13,376 nt of DNA from JAQGLW01 sp035995725 (GTDB taxonomy: Bacteria; Pseudomonadota; Gammaproteobacteria; Burkholderiales; Burkholderiaceae_D): positions 1-13,376 of the forward strand of contig DASYKE010000226.1 in the NCBI GenBank assembly GCA_035995725.1. Direction: 5' to 3'. The notes beneath the pieces are model-generated. The model made no database searches, was not told the DNA's origin, and was given only the letters and a program-made list of their open reading frames with translations. Both the position numbers and the translations under genes were made by a program. Positions 6,165 to 13,350 of the stretch are shown piece after piece (position 1 is the first letter of the stretch; each line of letters starts with the position of its first letter).

Positions 6165-6725
6165 TCAACGTGCGGAATTGCGTTCGATCCACTGCGAGTA
6201 GGCTTGCAAGAACTTTTGCATAAATTCCCGCGTGGAATCGTTGGCGATATTGCCCTTGTCATCGAACAGAGTTGCGGCACCGCCGATATAAGCCTCGGGC
6301 TGCTGCATTGTCGGCACATTCAGGAACACCAGCGACTGACGCAAATGATGGTTTGCTCCAAAGCCGCCGACGCCGCCCGGCGAGACACTGATGACGCCTC
6401 CGGGCTTGCCGTTCCACGCGCTTTTTCCATAGGGACGCGACGCGACATCGATCGCATTCTTCAGTGCGCCTGGAACCGAGCGGTTGTACTCCGGCGTGAT
6501 GAACAACACCGCATCGGCGGCTTCGACACGCTGCTTGAAATCGCGCACTGCCTGCGGCGGGTCGGCTTCGAAATCCTGATTGAAGAGCGGCAGATGGCCA
6601 ATCTCGACGATTTCCATCTTGAGCGTCTTCGGCGCCATCTTGATCAATGCATTCGCCAATTTCCGGTTCAGTGATTCCTTGCGCAAGCTGCCCACGAAAA
6701 TCGCGACGTTTTTGTTTCCGTTCAT
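6165..6725 (-). CDS. NADPH-dependent FMN reductase (flavodoxin-like quinone/azo reductase family)
   Basis: The product has 186 residues, typical for the ChrR/YieF/AzoR2-like branch. The start at 6725 has AAAGGAT about four bases upstream. FMN-phosphate loop residues GSLRKESLNRKLA (12-24), the flavin-contact segment TPEYNRSVPGALKNAID (77-93) and SPGGVGG (115-121) are all intact. Such enzymes are soluble flavoproteins, usually oligomeric, that reduce quinones, chromate or azo compounds with NAD(P)H and limit semiquinone stress. The gene is divergent from the LysR regulator gene at 6990 with a 260-bp shared control region. It is followed by the DoxX remnant and the ring-opening dioxygenase, which suggests a former three-gene operon for quinone or aromatic stress. 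The substrate is inferred only from the family. Confidence 0.88.
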   Translation of the reverse strand: MNGNKNVAIFVGSLRKESLNRKLANALIKMAPKTLKMEIVEIGHLPLFNQDFEADPPQAVRDFKQRVEAADAVLFITPEYNRSVPGALKNAIDVASRPYGKSAWNGKPGGVISVSPGGVGGFGANHHLRQSLVFLNVPTMQQPEAYIGGAATLFDDKGNIANDSTREFMQKFLQAYSQWIERNSAR

Positions 6726-6989
6726 AATGATCCTTTCAGGTAAGGCTTGATGGAGACGAAGAGATTCTGCATCGTCATGTACATGCTAACCGAGTTCATC
6801 GACAGGAGCAGGGCAGTCACCCGATCGACAGCCGCGCTGCCTCAGCTTCGGCGGCAGATGCCTTGGCTCGCATGATTTGGCCGGCATTGAAGACTGCTCC
6901 ACTGTTATGCCGACTATATTTGGTCAACTGCCGTTGATAAATAGCGTGGCATTTGTTAGATTGTTTCTTTTTTGTTGACAATGATGCGC
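6726..6989. other. Divergent control region between FMN reductase and LysR genes
   Basis: About 260 bp lie between the two divergent starts. No gene is visible. It contains a 10-bp palindrome CATGTACATG at 6776-6785 on the reductase side, and a TCAAC-TGCC-GTTGA dyad that overlaps a likely LysR promoter. LysR-type regulators commonly bind such divergent regions, repressing their own gene and activating the neighbour. Confidence 0.5.
6924..6962 (+). promoter_or_regulatory. Candidate sigma-70 promoter and overlapping dyad for the LysR gene
   Basis: TTGATA (6934-6939) matches the -35 consensus at five of six bases and TAGATT (6957-6962) matches the -10 at four of six, with a 17-bp spacer. The inverted repeat TCAAC (6924-6928) / GTTGA (6933-6937) overlaps the -35 box, where a LysR protein would act as autorepressor. 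A start site near 6969 would leave a short leader before the ATG codons at 6981-6996. Confidence 0.35.
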
Positions 6990-7907
6990 ATGGATATGCT
7001 TGCCAGCATGAAAGTGTTTGTTGCGGTGGTGGACGCCGGCAGTTTTGCAGCGGCTGCCGACCGGCTGGACATGTCCAGGGCGATGGCCTCCAAATATGTA
7101 CTGAATTTGGAGGATCACCTCGGAACGCGGCTGTTGAACCGGACCACCCGCCGTCTGAGCGTTACCGAATCCGGCTCGGTGTTTTACGAGCGCAGCGCGC
7201 AAATCATCTCGGACGTGACGGAAGCCGAACAAGTAGCGGGGCATATGTCGGCGGTTCCGCGCGGGACCTTGAAGATCACGATGCCGCAGTCTTATGGCCA
7301 GCACAGGCTCGGCCCGGTCATTGCCGACTATGTCAGCCAGTATCCGCAGGTCAAGCTGGATATTTCACTCAGCGACCGCAAGGCCGATCTGATAGAGGAG
7401 GGGTTCGATCTTGCGATCCGCATCGGAACCTTGCCCGAATCCGGGCTGATTGCGCGTAAATTGGGAAGCACCCGCATCATCGTCTGCGCATCCCCGGACT
7501 ATTTGAAGCGGCGCGGCACGCCGCAAACGCCAGAGGATCTGGCCAGTCATTCTTGCCTGGGTTATACCCTTAGCAATAGCGGCGATGAATGGCGCCTGAC
7601 AAGGCAGGACGAGGAAGCGGCGATTCGCATCGCAGGACCGATCAAGGCCGACAACGGCGACATGCTTCGTCTTGCTGCCCTGAGCGGCGCGGGTCTGATT
7701 TGTCAGCCTCACTTTATCGTCTCGGAAGATTTGCAGGCGGGGCGCCTGGTGCAGGTGCTGGCCGATTATGCTTCCGCCGAATTTGGCATTTATGCGATTT
7801 ACCCGAGCAGAAAGCATCTTTCGGCAAAGGTGCGCACCTTCGTGGATTTCCTGGTAGAGCGGCTAAGCACGCCGTTGAAAACAACAGGCGCGACGAAACA
7901 GAAGTGA
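6990..7907 (+). CDS. LysR-family transcriptional regulator
   Basis: From the ATG at 6990 the protein has 305 residues. The winged helix-turn-helix domain (about 4-62) reads MLASMKVFVAVVDAGSFAAA, then DRLDMSRAMASKYVLNLE and LGTRLLNRTTRRLSVTESG, which is diagnostic. The periplasmic-binding-like effector domain spans about 92-295 (RGTLKITMPQSYG onward, with FDLAIRIGTLPES and ADNGDMLRLAALSGAGL). ATGs at 6981, 6984, 6990 and 6996 are all possible and none has a clear ribosome site; 6990 gives the usual MDMLASM beginning. The divergent FMN reductase and DODA-type dioxygenase genes are the likely targets. By analogy with related LysR proteins the effector may be a quinone, aldehyde or aromatic compound, but this is not shown. 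DNA-binding and effector domains look complete. Confidence 0.9.
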   Translation: MDMLASMKVFVAVVDAGSFAAAADRLDMSRAMASKYVLNLEDHLGTRLLNRTTRRLSVTESGSVFYERSAQIISDVTEAEQVAGHMSAVPRGTLKITMPQSYGQHRLGPVIADYVSQYPQVKLDISLSDRKADLIEEGFDLAIRIGTLPESGLIARKLGSTRIIVCASPDYLKRRGTPQTPEDLASHSCLGYTLSNSGDEWRLTRQDEEAAIRIAGPIKADNGDMLRLAALSGAGLICQPHFIVSEDLQAGRLVQVLADYASAEFGIYAIYPSRKHLSAKVRTFVDFLVERLSTPLKTTGATKQK

Positions 7908-8091
7908 GCATCGAGCGAGGTCTTCCATGTTGGCCTTGATTTGGCTCCATGTTTTCGTGAATCTCGCAGTTCAGCCACATGCAGACGTTGCCGCGCGACA
8001 GTTCGCTTCCCGGAAGAACCTTTGCGCGATGGTTTGATTCACATCGAGCCTGGGAAAATGTCCGCTATTTAGCGGCTGACAATTCGTTCGC
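7908..8091. other. Spacer between convergent LysR and hybrid kinase genes
   Basis: This 184-bp stretch lies between two convergent genes. It has a small CCGCT-ATTT-AGCGG hairpin at 8062-8075 on the kinase side and half of a 12-bp tandem repeat. No coding frame is convincing. Confidence 0.45.
8062..8075 (-). terminator. Weak candidate terminator for the hybrid kinase gene
   Basis: A 5-bp perfect stem (CCGCT/AGCGG) with a 4-base loop lies 16 bases beyond the kinase stop. On the minus strand it is followed by ACATTTTCCC, a poor T-tract. It could be a weak intrinsic terminator or chance. Confidence 0.25.
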
Positions 8092-8105
8092 CTATTCGTT
8101 CGCCT
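8082..8105. repeat. 12-bp tandem duplication across the hybrid kinase stop codon
   Basis: ATTCGTTCGCCT occurs twice head-to-tail (8082-8093 and 8094-8105). On the coding strand the first copy encodes the last residues ANE and contributes the TAG stop; the second copy repeats ANE codons right after the stop and then reads LSAAK before another stop. It looks like a slippage duplication of the gene end. Confidence 0.7.
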
Positions 8106-11100
8106 GTTTCAGCGCTTGCTCTAATTTCGCCATATCGTAAGGCTTGGGCAGGACGATGGATTGAAACCCTGCCGTATCCTCTATTGCGTCGCCATAGCCG
8201 GACGCAAAGATTATCTTTAACTCCGGCCTGTCTCGTCGTGCCTTTTTCGCCAATTCAACACCGTTCATGCCGGGCAACCTGAAGTCGGTAAACAGCACGT
8301 CGAAGCGGTCGCCGGCGAGGAGCTCGATGGCTTCCTCCGCGCTGGCGGCTCCCCGAGCTTCATAGCCGAGCATGGCGAGCATTTCGCAAGCAAGCGGTTG
8401 CAAGTCCAAATTGTCTTCCACGACAAGAATGCGGCAGCTTGACGGTGCCGCGTTCCCATTGGCCGGCGCAGGAACGGCATTCCCGGACAACGCTGCCTGC
8501 TGCCGAGTTGCCAGCAGATGCCGTATTTTTCCCGCCAGATGTTCGCGCCGGTACGGTTTGCTTAACAGATGAACCCCTGGGTCCAGGCGGCCGCCATGCA
8601 CAATTGCGTTTTGCGTATATCCCGACGTGAACAACACTTCAATACCGGGAATGAGCAATTTGGCCTGTCTCGCCAGTTCAGGACTGCGCAATTGTCCCGG
8701 CATGACGACATCGGTAAACAGCAGGTCAATAGCGGCACCGCTTTTCAAAATACTGAGAGCATTGTCGGCGTCGTCTGCTTTTAATACCCGGTAGCCTAAA
8801 TCCGTCAGCATCTCCACCACTGTCGCCTGGACAGCGATGTCGTCCTCTACAACAAGAATGGTTTCCGTTCCTCCCAACACCGGCCGGCCGGAATGAGAAG
8901 GCGTCGCCGTTTCCGCGTCAAACGAACGGGGGAAATACATTTTGACCGTCGTTCCGTGTCCGATTTCGCTGTAGATTTTGAAATGACCGCCACTTTGTTT
9001 GACGAAACCGTAGGCCATGCTAAGTCCAAGGCCGGTTCCTTCTCCCTCCGGTTTGGTCGTAAAAAACGGCTCACAGGCTTGTTCCAGGACTTCCGGCGTC
9101 ATGCCGGAACCGGTGTCTGATATTGCAAGCATCAAATACTGACCTGCCGGCACTTCGGGGAGGGAGGATACATAGTCGTCATCGAGCATGGAATTGCCGA
9201 TTTCAATCGTCAGCTTACCGCCGGCGGGCATGGCATCTCGCGCATTAATCGCCAGATTGAGAATAACGTTTTCCAACTGGTGCGGGTCCACCAGCGTATT
9301 CCACACGCCGGCGGCGATGACGGTCTCGATATTGACGGTTTCGCCGAGCGCTCGCCGCAACAGGTCGTCCATGCCGCGAATCACGCGGCCAGGATTGACG
9401 ACGGTCGGCTGCAACGGCTGACGCCGGGCAAAGGCAAGCAATTGCGACGACAGTTTGCCGCCACGCTCTACAGCTCCGAATGCGGTCTCCAGACGTTTTG
9501 CAGCCGACTCGTCATTTCCGATATAGCGGCTCAACAGTTGAAGGTTGCCCGCGATGACTTGAAGGATATTGTTGAAGTCGTGCGCGACGCCGCCTGTAAG
9601 TTTGCCGATGGACTCCAGTTTTTGCGCGCGCTGCAGGGCGGCTCGCGTTTCCTCCAGCGCCTGGGTTCTTTCTGTAATCAGATTTTCCAATTCATTGTGG
9701 TACCGCTTGACCTCGTCCTGAGCCTTTTTCTGCTCAGTGACGTCGTTGCCCTGAACGAAAATCCCTGTCGTCTTTCCATCGGAGCCGATAATCGGCTGGT
9801 AAACAAAATCAACATATTTTGTCTTCGGGAGACTGCCTGGCCAGTGCTGGATGGCAACCGGAATGCTATTTCCTATGAACGGTTCGCCAGTAGCAAACAC
9901 TTTGTCCAGCAATTCAAAAAAGCCTTGGCCCGCCACTTCCGGCAAGGCTTCACGAACCGGTTTGCCTATCAGGTCCCGGTGCCCAACCAGCTGGTAGTAC
10001 GCTTTGTTTGCAAGCTCGAACCGGTGGTCGGGTTCCTTCATGACACAAACGAAACCGGGAGCCTGGTCAAACAGCCGGAGAAGATGGGTCTTGTCTCCCT
10101 GCAACTGGCGTGCATGTTCGAGAGCGGCATTGGCCTGCTGAAGCGCTTCGGTACGTTCGGCTATCAGTCGTTCCAGCTCCTGCTGCTTTCTCTTGACATC
10201 GTTCTCTGCCAATACCCGGTCCGTAACATCGCTGCCCTGCGCGAAAATCCCGATAGCCGTGTTATCCGGCCCGAAAATCGGCTGGTAGACAAAATCGACG
10301 TATCGTTGCTTTGCCGGGACTCCAGGGAATCGCTCGACATTCAGAGGCCAGGCACGCCCCACAAAGGCTTCGCCGGTTGCAAATACCTTGTCCAACAGCT
10401 CATAAAATCCCTGTCCCGCAAGTTCAGGCAGTGCATCGCGCACGGGTTTACCCATGACGTCCCTGTGTTGAACCAATTGGGCGTGCGCTTCGTTTGCCAG
10501 TTCATATACATGGTCAGGGCCACGGAAAAAACAAACAAAGCCGGGAGCCTGTTCAAACAGGCGCAGAAGGTTTTCGTATTGCTCGGTTTTCGCGCGAAGC
10601 ACAGCCTCTCTTGTTCGCTCCAGCGCTTCGGCAGCTGCCCGCCTTTCCGTGATATCCCGGGTGATTTTGGCAAAGCCGACAAGGTCCCCCAGGTCATTAT
10701 GAATCGCGTCAATCACGACATTCGCCCAGAACCTTGAGCCATCCTTGCGTAGGCGCCAGCCTTCCTGTTCGAATTTTCCTTCCTTTGCAGCTGTTTCCAA
10801 TGCGCGCACGGGTAGCCCGCTGGCCCGGTCTTGCTCGGTATAGAAGCGGGAAAAATGCGTGCCGACTACTTCATCGGAGGCGTAGCCTTTGATGCGCTGC
10901 GCGCCGGCATTCCAGTTGGCAACTTCTCCGGTTGGAGACAGCATGTAGATTGCGTAGTCGGTGACACCTTGAATAAGCAGCCGAAAGCGCTGCTCGCTCT
11001 CGCGCAGGGCTTCCTGCGCCGCTTTGCGCTCAGTGATATCGCGGGTGACTTTGGCAAAACCAATTAACTCGCCTGCGCTATCCCGAATTGGGTCGATAAC

Positions 11101-11421
11101 AACGCTTGCCCAGAAGCGGGTGCCATCCTTGCGCATGCGCCAGCCTTCGGCTTCGAACTTGCCCTCGGTGAGCGCGGTTTGCAGCGCCTTCGATGGTATC
11201 CCGGCGGCTTGGTCCTCTACCGTATAGAAGCGGGAGAAATGTTCGCCGATAATCTCGTCGGCTAAATAACCCTTGAATCGCTGCGCGCCTGAATTCCAGC
11301 TATTTACGCGGCCGTCCGGCGTAAGCATGTAAATCGCGTAATCGCTGACTCGCTCGACGAGCAGCTGGAACCGCTGGTCACCGGACAGCCGATCGGATGG
11401 GAAAGTTGGCCTGGTACTCAT
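8092..11421 (-). CDS. Soluble hybrid sensor histidine kinase: PAS x4, HisKA, HATPase_c, REC x2
   Basis: The 1109-residue product starts at the ATG at 11421, with a weak AGGT upstream. Domain order: PAS1 (about 14-135), PAS2 (about 143-262), PAS3 (about 283-402), a coiled linker, PAS4 (about 445-565), a second coiled linker (about 566-600), HisKA with GVAHDFNN and phosphoacceptor His614, and HATPase with N-box NLAINARDAMP (722-732), DTGSGM (Asp769) and GEGTGLGL (793-800). REC1 (about 853-970) has Asp904 and Lys955; REC2 (about 996-1105) has Asp1046 and Lys1093. No membrane helix or signal peptide is visible, so it senses from the cytosol; PAS ligands are unknown. PAS1/PAS2 and PAS3/PAS4 are each close tandem copies. 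All phosphotransfer residues are present. No HPt domain or separate response regulator is encoded nearby, so the phosphate goes to an unlinked partner or the REC domains tune the kinase itself. Confidence 0.92.
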   Translation of the reverse strand: MSTRPTFPSDRLSGDQRFQLLVERVSDYAIYMLTPDGRVNSWNSGAQRFKGYLADEIIGEHFSRFYTVEDQAAGIPSKALQTALTEGKFEAEGWRMRKDGTRFWASVVIDPIRDSAGELIGFAKVTRDITERKAAQEALRESEQRFRLLIQGVTDYAIYMLSPTGEVANWNAGAQRIKGYASDEVVGTHFSRFYTEQDRASGLPVRALETAAKEGKFEQEGWRLRKDGSRFWANVVIDAIHNDLGDLVGFAKITRDITERRAAAEALERTREAVLRAKTEQYENLLRLFEQAPGFVCFFRGPDHVYELANEAHAQLVQHRDVMGKPVRDALPELAGQGFYELLDKVFATGEAFVGRAWPLNVERFPGVPAKQRYVDFVYQPIFGPDNTAIGIFAQGSDVTDRVLAENDVKRKQQELERLIAERTEALQQANAALEHARQLQGDKTHLLRLFDQAPGFVCVMKEPDHRFELANKAYYQLVGHRDLIGKPVREALPEVAGQGFFELLDKVFATGEPFIGNSIPVAIQHWPGSLPKTKYVDFVYQPIIGSDGKTTGIFVQGNDVTEQKKAQDEVKRYHNELENLITERTQALEETRAALQRAQKLESIGKLTGGVAHDFNNILQVIAGNLQLLSRYIGNDESAAKRLETAFGAVERGGKLSSQLLAFARRQPLQPTVVNPGRVIRGMDDLLRRALGETVNIETVIAAGVWNTLVDPHQLENVILNLAINARDAMPAGGKLTIEIGNSMLDDDYVSSLPEVPAGQYLMLAISDTGSGMTPEVLEQACEPFFTTKPEGEGTGLGLSMAYGFVKQSGGHFKIYSEIGHGTTVKMYFPRSFDAETATPSHSGRPVLGGTETILVVEDDIAVQATVVEMLTDLGYRVLKADDADNALSILKSGAAIDLLFTDVVMPGQLRSPELARQAKLLIPGIEVLFTSGYTQNAIVHGGRLDPGVHLLSKPYRREHLAGKIRHLLATRQQAALSGNAVPAPANGNAAPSSCRILVVEDNLDLQPLACEMLAMLGYEARGAASAEEAIELLAGDRFDVLFTDFRLPGMNGVELAKKARRDRPELKIIFASGYGDAIEDTAGFQSIVLPKPYDMAKLEQALKQANE

Positions 11422-12006
11422 TCAAACCTGTTCAAAAGAAAAATAAATGCGGTAAAGCCAACCGATGAGGCGGGGACTGTACCAAGAAACTGGACGACGC
11501 ACAGCAACGGCTCTCGCACGGGTTCTATTGCCACCGAGCAATAACATCATGCGATCAGGAAACTTGATTAATGGAACGGCTGGAACGGCTTTAAGGAGCA
11601 GGAAAGTCGCCGCTTTCCGCCAATGTGGCTGTCAGGCATTTTACGCCTTTCATCTATTCTGTTCAGCTACAACTATTCCCTAAACACATGCAGATTTTAA
11701 ATTGTGCTGGGCCGGTGTTGCTGCTGGTCCTGCCAGGAAATTCATGGTGCTCCCCGGTTTCCCGCTGCCTGTCGTTGTCCGGCGAATGGAGATCATGGCT
11801 CGTTGTACCAATAGATTCGTGTCCCAAGGCATCGCGCATGGCGCAAGTCAGGCACCGTTTCGCCTGGGTTGCGGCCGGTCGTTGCTACCAGCCTTGCATG
11901 AACGGATGAGCCGGGTCGATTGCGGGTGTTCGCGCGACGTTGAGGTTCACGGAGTGACTAAGGCAGGGGGAACAAACAGACAGGAGGAACGGCTGGTCAG
12001 TGTCAT
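11422..12006. other. 585-bp stretch without a convincing gene
   Basis: Frames on the + strand from 11465, 11625 and 11702 are Arg/Cys-rich, overlap one another and have no recognisable domain, so I reject them. Visible structure is a hairpin TATTGC-CACCGA-GCAATA at 11526-11543 and a 9-bp tandem repeat of TGGAACGGC at 11572-11589. The kinase promoter should lie at its left end, reading leftward, but I cannot place it firmly. The stretch may contain decayed sequence. Confidence 0.45.
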
Positions 12007-12474
12007 TCAGGGATGGAGCCAAAGATCCTTGGCCATGCGCACCGCATCTTCGACTCCCTGGTAGTAGCCTTTGCACAGCCCCAGCAATTCAAATCCATGC
12101 TTGCGGTAGAACGAGATCGCTCCGCCATTCTGCGCTCTTGTCTCGAGTCGTATCAAATTGATACCCGCGACCCGCGCCGTCGCTTCAAGCCAGGACAGCA
12201 ATGCAGATCCCACTCCCGTTCGGCGATGGGCAGGATGAACCGCAAGCAGGACCACATGCGCTTCCTCCTCTCCATACTCCATGATGGCAAAGCCGACCAG
12301 CTTGTCTTCCTGATGCACAACCACCACATTTGTTGAGCTTTCACTAATGCTCCTGGCAACGCGCCGAGGCGTCCAGGTCCACGGCAGACCCAGCTCAATT
12401 GCGTCCCTCGACAGCTCCGATATTGCGCGGATGTCGCCGCGACCCGCAAGCTTGACTTCGTATTCGCCTATCAT
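12007..12474 (-). CDS. GNAT-family N-acetyltransferase, RimI-like
   Basis: The 155-residue product starts at the ATG at 12474; the only upstream site is a weak GTGAG. The acetyl-CoA pyrophosphate loop is clear: LLAVHPAHRRTGVGSALL (76-93), carrying the R-x-x-G-x-G signature (Arg84 or Arg85, Gly87, Gly89). It is followed by IRLETRAQNGGAISFYRKHG (108-127) with the Asn-Ala-FY-GF pattern of motif B. An N-terminal beta-hairpin region (NVVVVHQEDKLVGFAIMEYG, 49-68) completes the fold. RimI-type enzymes acetylate protein N-termini or lysines, but many relatives act on small molecules, so the substrate is open. Its ATG overlaps the stop of an upstream open frame in an ATGA context, suggesting coupling to a lost or short gene. 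Confidence 0.85.
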   Translation of the reverse strand: MIGEYEVKLAGRGDIRAISELSRDAIELGLPWTWTPRRVARSISESSTNVVVVHQEDKLVGFAIMEYGEEEAHVVLLAVHPAHRRTGVGSALLSWLEATARVAGINLIRLETRAQNGGAISFYRKHGFELLGLCKGYYQGVEDAVRMAKDLWLHP

Positions 12475-12611
12475 TTCGCGCTCACATAAGCAGAAATCAT
12501 CTCATCAACAGGAGGGTGCGCGTTCAAACCGGAATCGACGATGCCGGTATGTGCTCGACTGCGGTTGAACAACAGGCTCTTCAGATCCGGGAGATTCAGA
12601 GCATCCAACAA
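12471..12611 (-). CDS. Possible short gene remnant coupled to the GNAT gene
   Basis: The minus-strand frame upstream of the GNAT gene reads, from a TTG at 12611, LLDALNLPDLKSLLFNRSRA, then HTGIVDSGLNAHPPVDEM and ISAYVSAK, and ends in TGA overlapping the GNAT ATG. The frame extends upstream into a palindromic repeat-like segment that would add an unnatural N-terminus. No ribosome site is visible. It could be the C-terminal end of a gene cut by the repeat, or chance. I recognise no family. Confidence 0.2.
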   Translation of the reverse strand: MLDALNLPDLKSLLFNRSRAHTGIVDSGLNAHPPVDEMISAYVSAK

Positions 12612-12639
12612 AATGATTCCGAGGGGGGCGTACAAGTGC

Positions 12640-12750
12640 AAACCGTTTCGGAGGCGGGCAAAGGGAGTGGCGCCTTGCAAGGCGCCACCGTTCCGTCCCC
12701 CAAGAGGACTTCCTTCGGGCGCAGGCATGGGGCAATGCCCCATGAAACCC
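12640..12750. repeat. Palindrome-rich intergenic repeat-like element
   Basis: This GC-rich segment holds a perfect 22-bp palindrome at 12668-12689 (arm GTGGCGCCTT, centre GC). It also has a perfect CATGGGGCA-a-TGCCCCATG palindrome at 12726-12744 and a small GTCC...GGAC stem between them (GTCCCCCAAGAGGAC). Closely spaced perfect palindromes between genes are typical of REP-like or miniature elements of Burkholderiales genomes. I cannot test the copy number from one window. Confidence 0.55.
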
Positions 12751-12864
12751 CTGCTACACCCCCTGCTGCACCACCACCTGTCGTACTGTCTGCGTCGGCG
12801 CGCCTACTCAGAACCGTTTCGCTTCATGTTAGATGCTCCAAGCTCGGTAAGAACAACACGCCCC

Positions 12865-13308
12865 TCAAATATTGTAATGGTCCAGAGCGATCTTGGCCGA
12901 TTCGGCGAGATCGGCTCCAATTAAACTGATGACGGGTTTCTCATCGGTCTTCGAAGATCCTGCGCTGCGTGTTTTCGTAGCCAGTGCCTTCAGCTGTTTG
13001 CGAACGTGACGCGCCAAGGAAATGCGCTTTTCAGACTTGTTCAGATGGTAATGCCCCTGGTACCGAAATCCATCTTCAAAAACAATCTGGAAGTCGCACT
13101 GATCGTATCCGGAGTCGGATGCGCGGCCTGCCCAGTTGCCAAGAACCCTGTCGGCGGCTTCAATCGACGACACTCTTGCCCTCGAAGGAAAACCTTGAAC
13201 GCGTTGAATCAAAATGCGCGAAATATCAACTTTTTCGCATATATCGTTTTCCACTGTTTCATCCCATCTTGAAAATACATCTTGAGAAAACAAGTGATGG
13301 CTCTTCAA
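12865..13308 (-). CDS. Hypothetical protein, 147 aa, non-ATG start
   Basis: The frame begins at TTG at 13308, immediately after an in-frame TGA two codons upstream, and contains no ATG at all; another TTG (codon 6) or GTG (codon 19) could serve as start. No clear ribosome site is visible. The product is polar and soluble, with no signal peptide or membrane helix. A central segment, SGYDQCDFQIVFEDGFRYQG followed by HYHLNKSEKRISLARHVRKQ, looks like a small beta-rich fold ending in a basic helix. The C-terminal part (KTRSAGSSKTDEKPVISLIG) is linker-like. I do not recognise the family. The lack of ATG may mean a truncated N-terminus. Composition and regular reading make a real coding frame likely. 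Confidence 0.55.
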   Translation of the reverse strand: MKSHHLFSQDVFSRWDETVENDICEKVDISRILIQRVQGFPSRARVSSIEAADRVLGNWAGRASDSGYDQCDFQIVFEDGFRYQGHYHLNKSEKRISLARHVRKQLKALATKTRSAGSSKTDEKPVISLIGADLAESAKIALDHYNI

Positions 13309-13335
13309 CGATTTTCAAGTCATATTGTCTGTCGA

Positions 13336-13350
13336 CGCCGGAATGCGGCG
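13336..13350. repeat. Small dyad near the right edge
   Basis: CGCCG (13336-13340) and CGGCG (13346-13350) flank GAATG; outside them TCGA and TTCGA extend the pairing with one bulge. No T-run follows. It may be a hairpin between genes, but the context beyond the window is unknown. Confidence 0.3.

Noticed and set aside
6042..6674. A 210-codon + strand frame opposite the FMN reductase
   Set aside because: Shadow of an intact flavoprotein gene with all cofactor motifs on the minus strand.
9280..10737. A 485-codon open frame on the + strand, antisense to the hybrid kinase
   Set aside because: It lies wholly inside the well-supported kinase gene, has no recognisable domain or ribosome site, and its repeated phrases (for example CKHFVQQ/CKYLVQQ-like blocks) simply mirror the duplicated PAS3/PAS4 DNA.
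11702..12064. A 120-codon + strand frame in the gap upstream of the kinase, running into the GNAT gene
   Set aside because: No domain, Arg/Cys-rich composition, no ribosome site, and overlap with the end of a convincing GNAT gene on the other strand.
12007..12611. TacA/TacT-like toxin-antitoxin pair (short frame overlapping a GNAT gene)
   Set aside because: The GNAT sequence is RimI-like rather than TacT-like, and the upstream frame lacks ribbon-helix-helix or DUF1778 character and a proper start.
12471..12743. The 90-codon minus-strand frame taken as one gene from the ATG at 12743
   Set aside because: Its first 35 or so residues are the translation of the palindromic element, so the ATG start is not credible; only the distal part is kept, as a low-confidence remnant.
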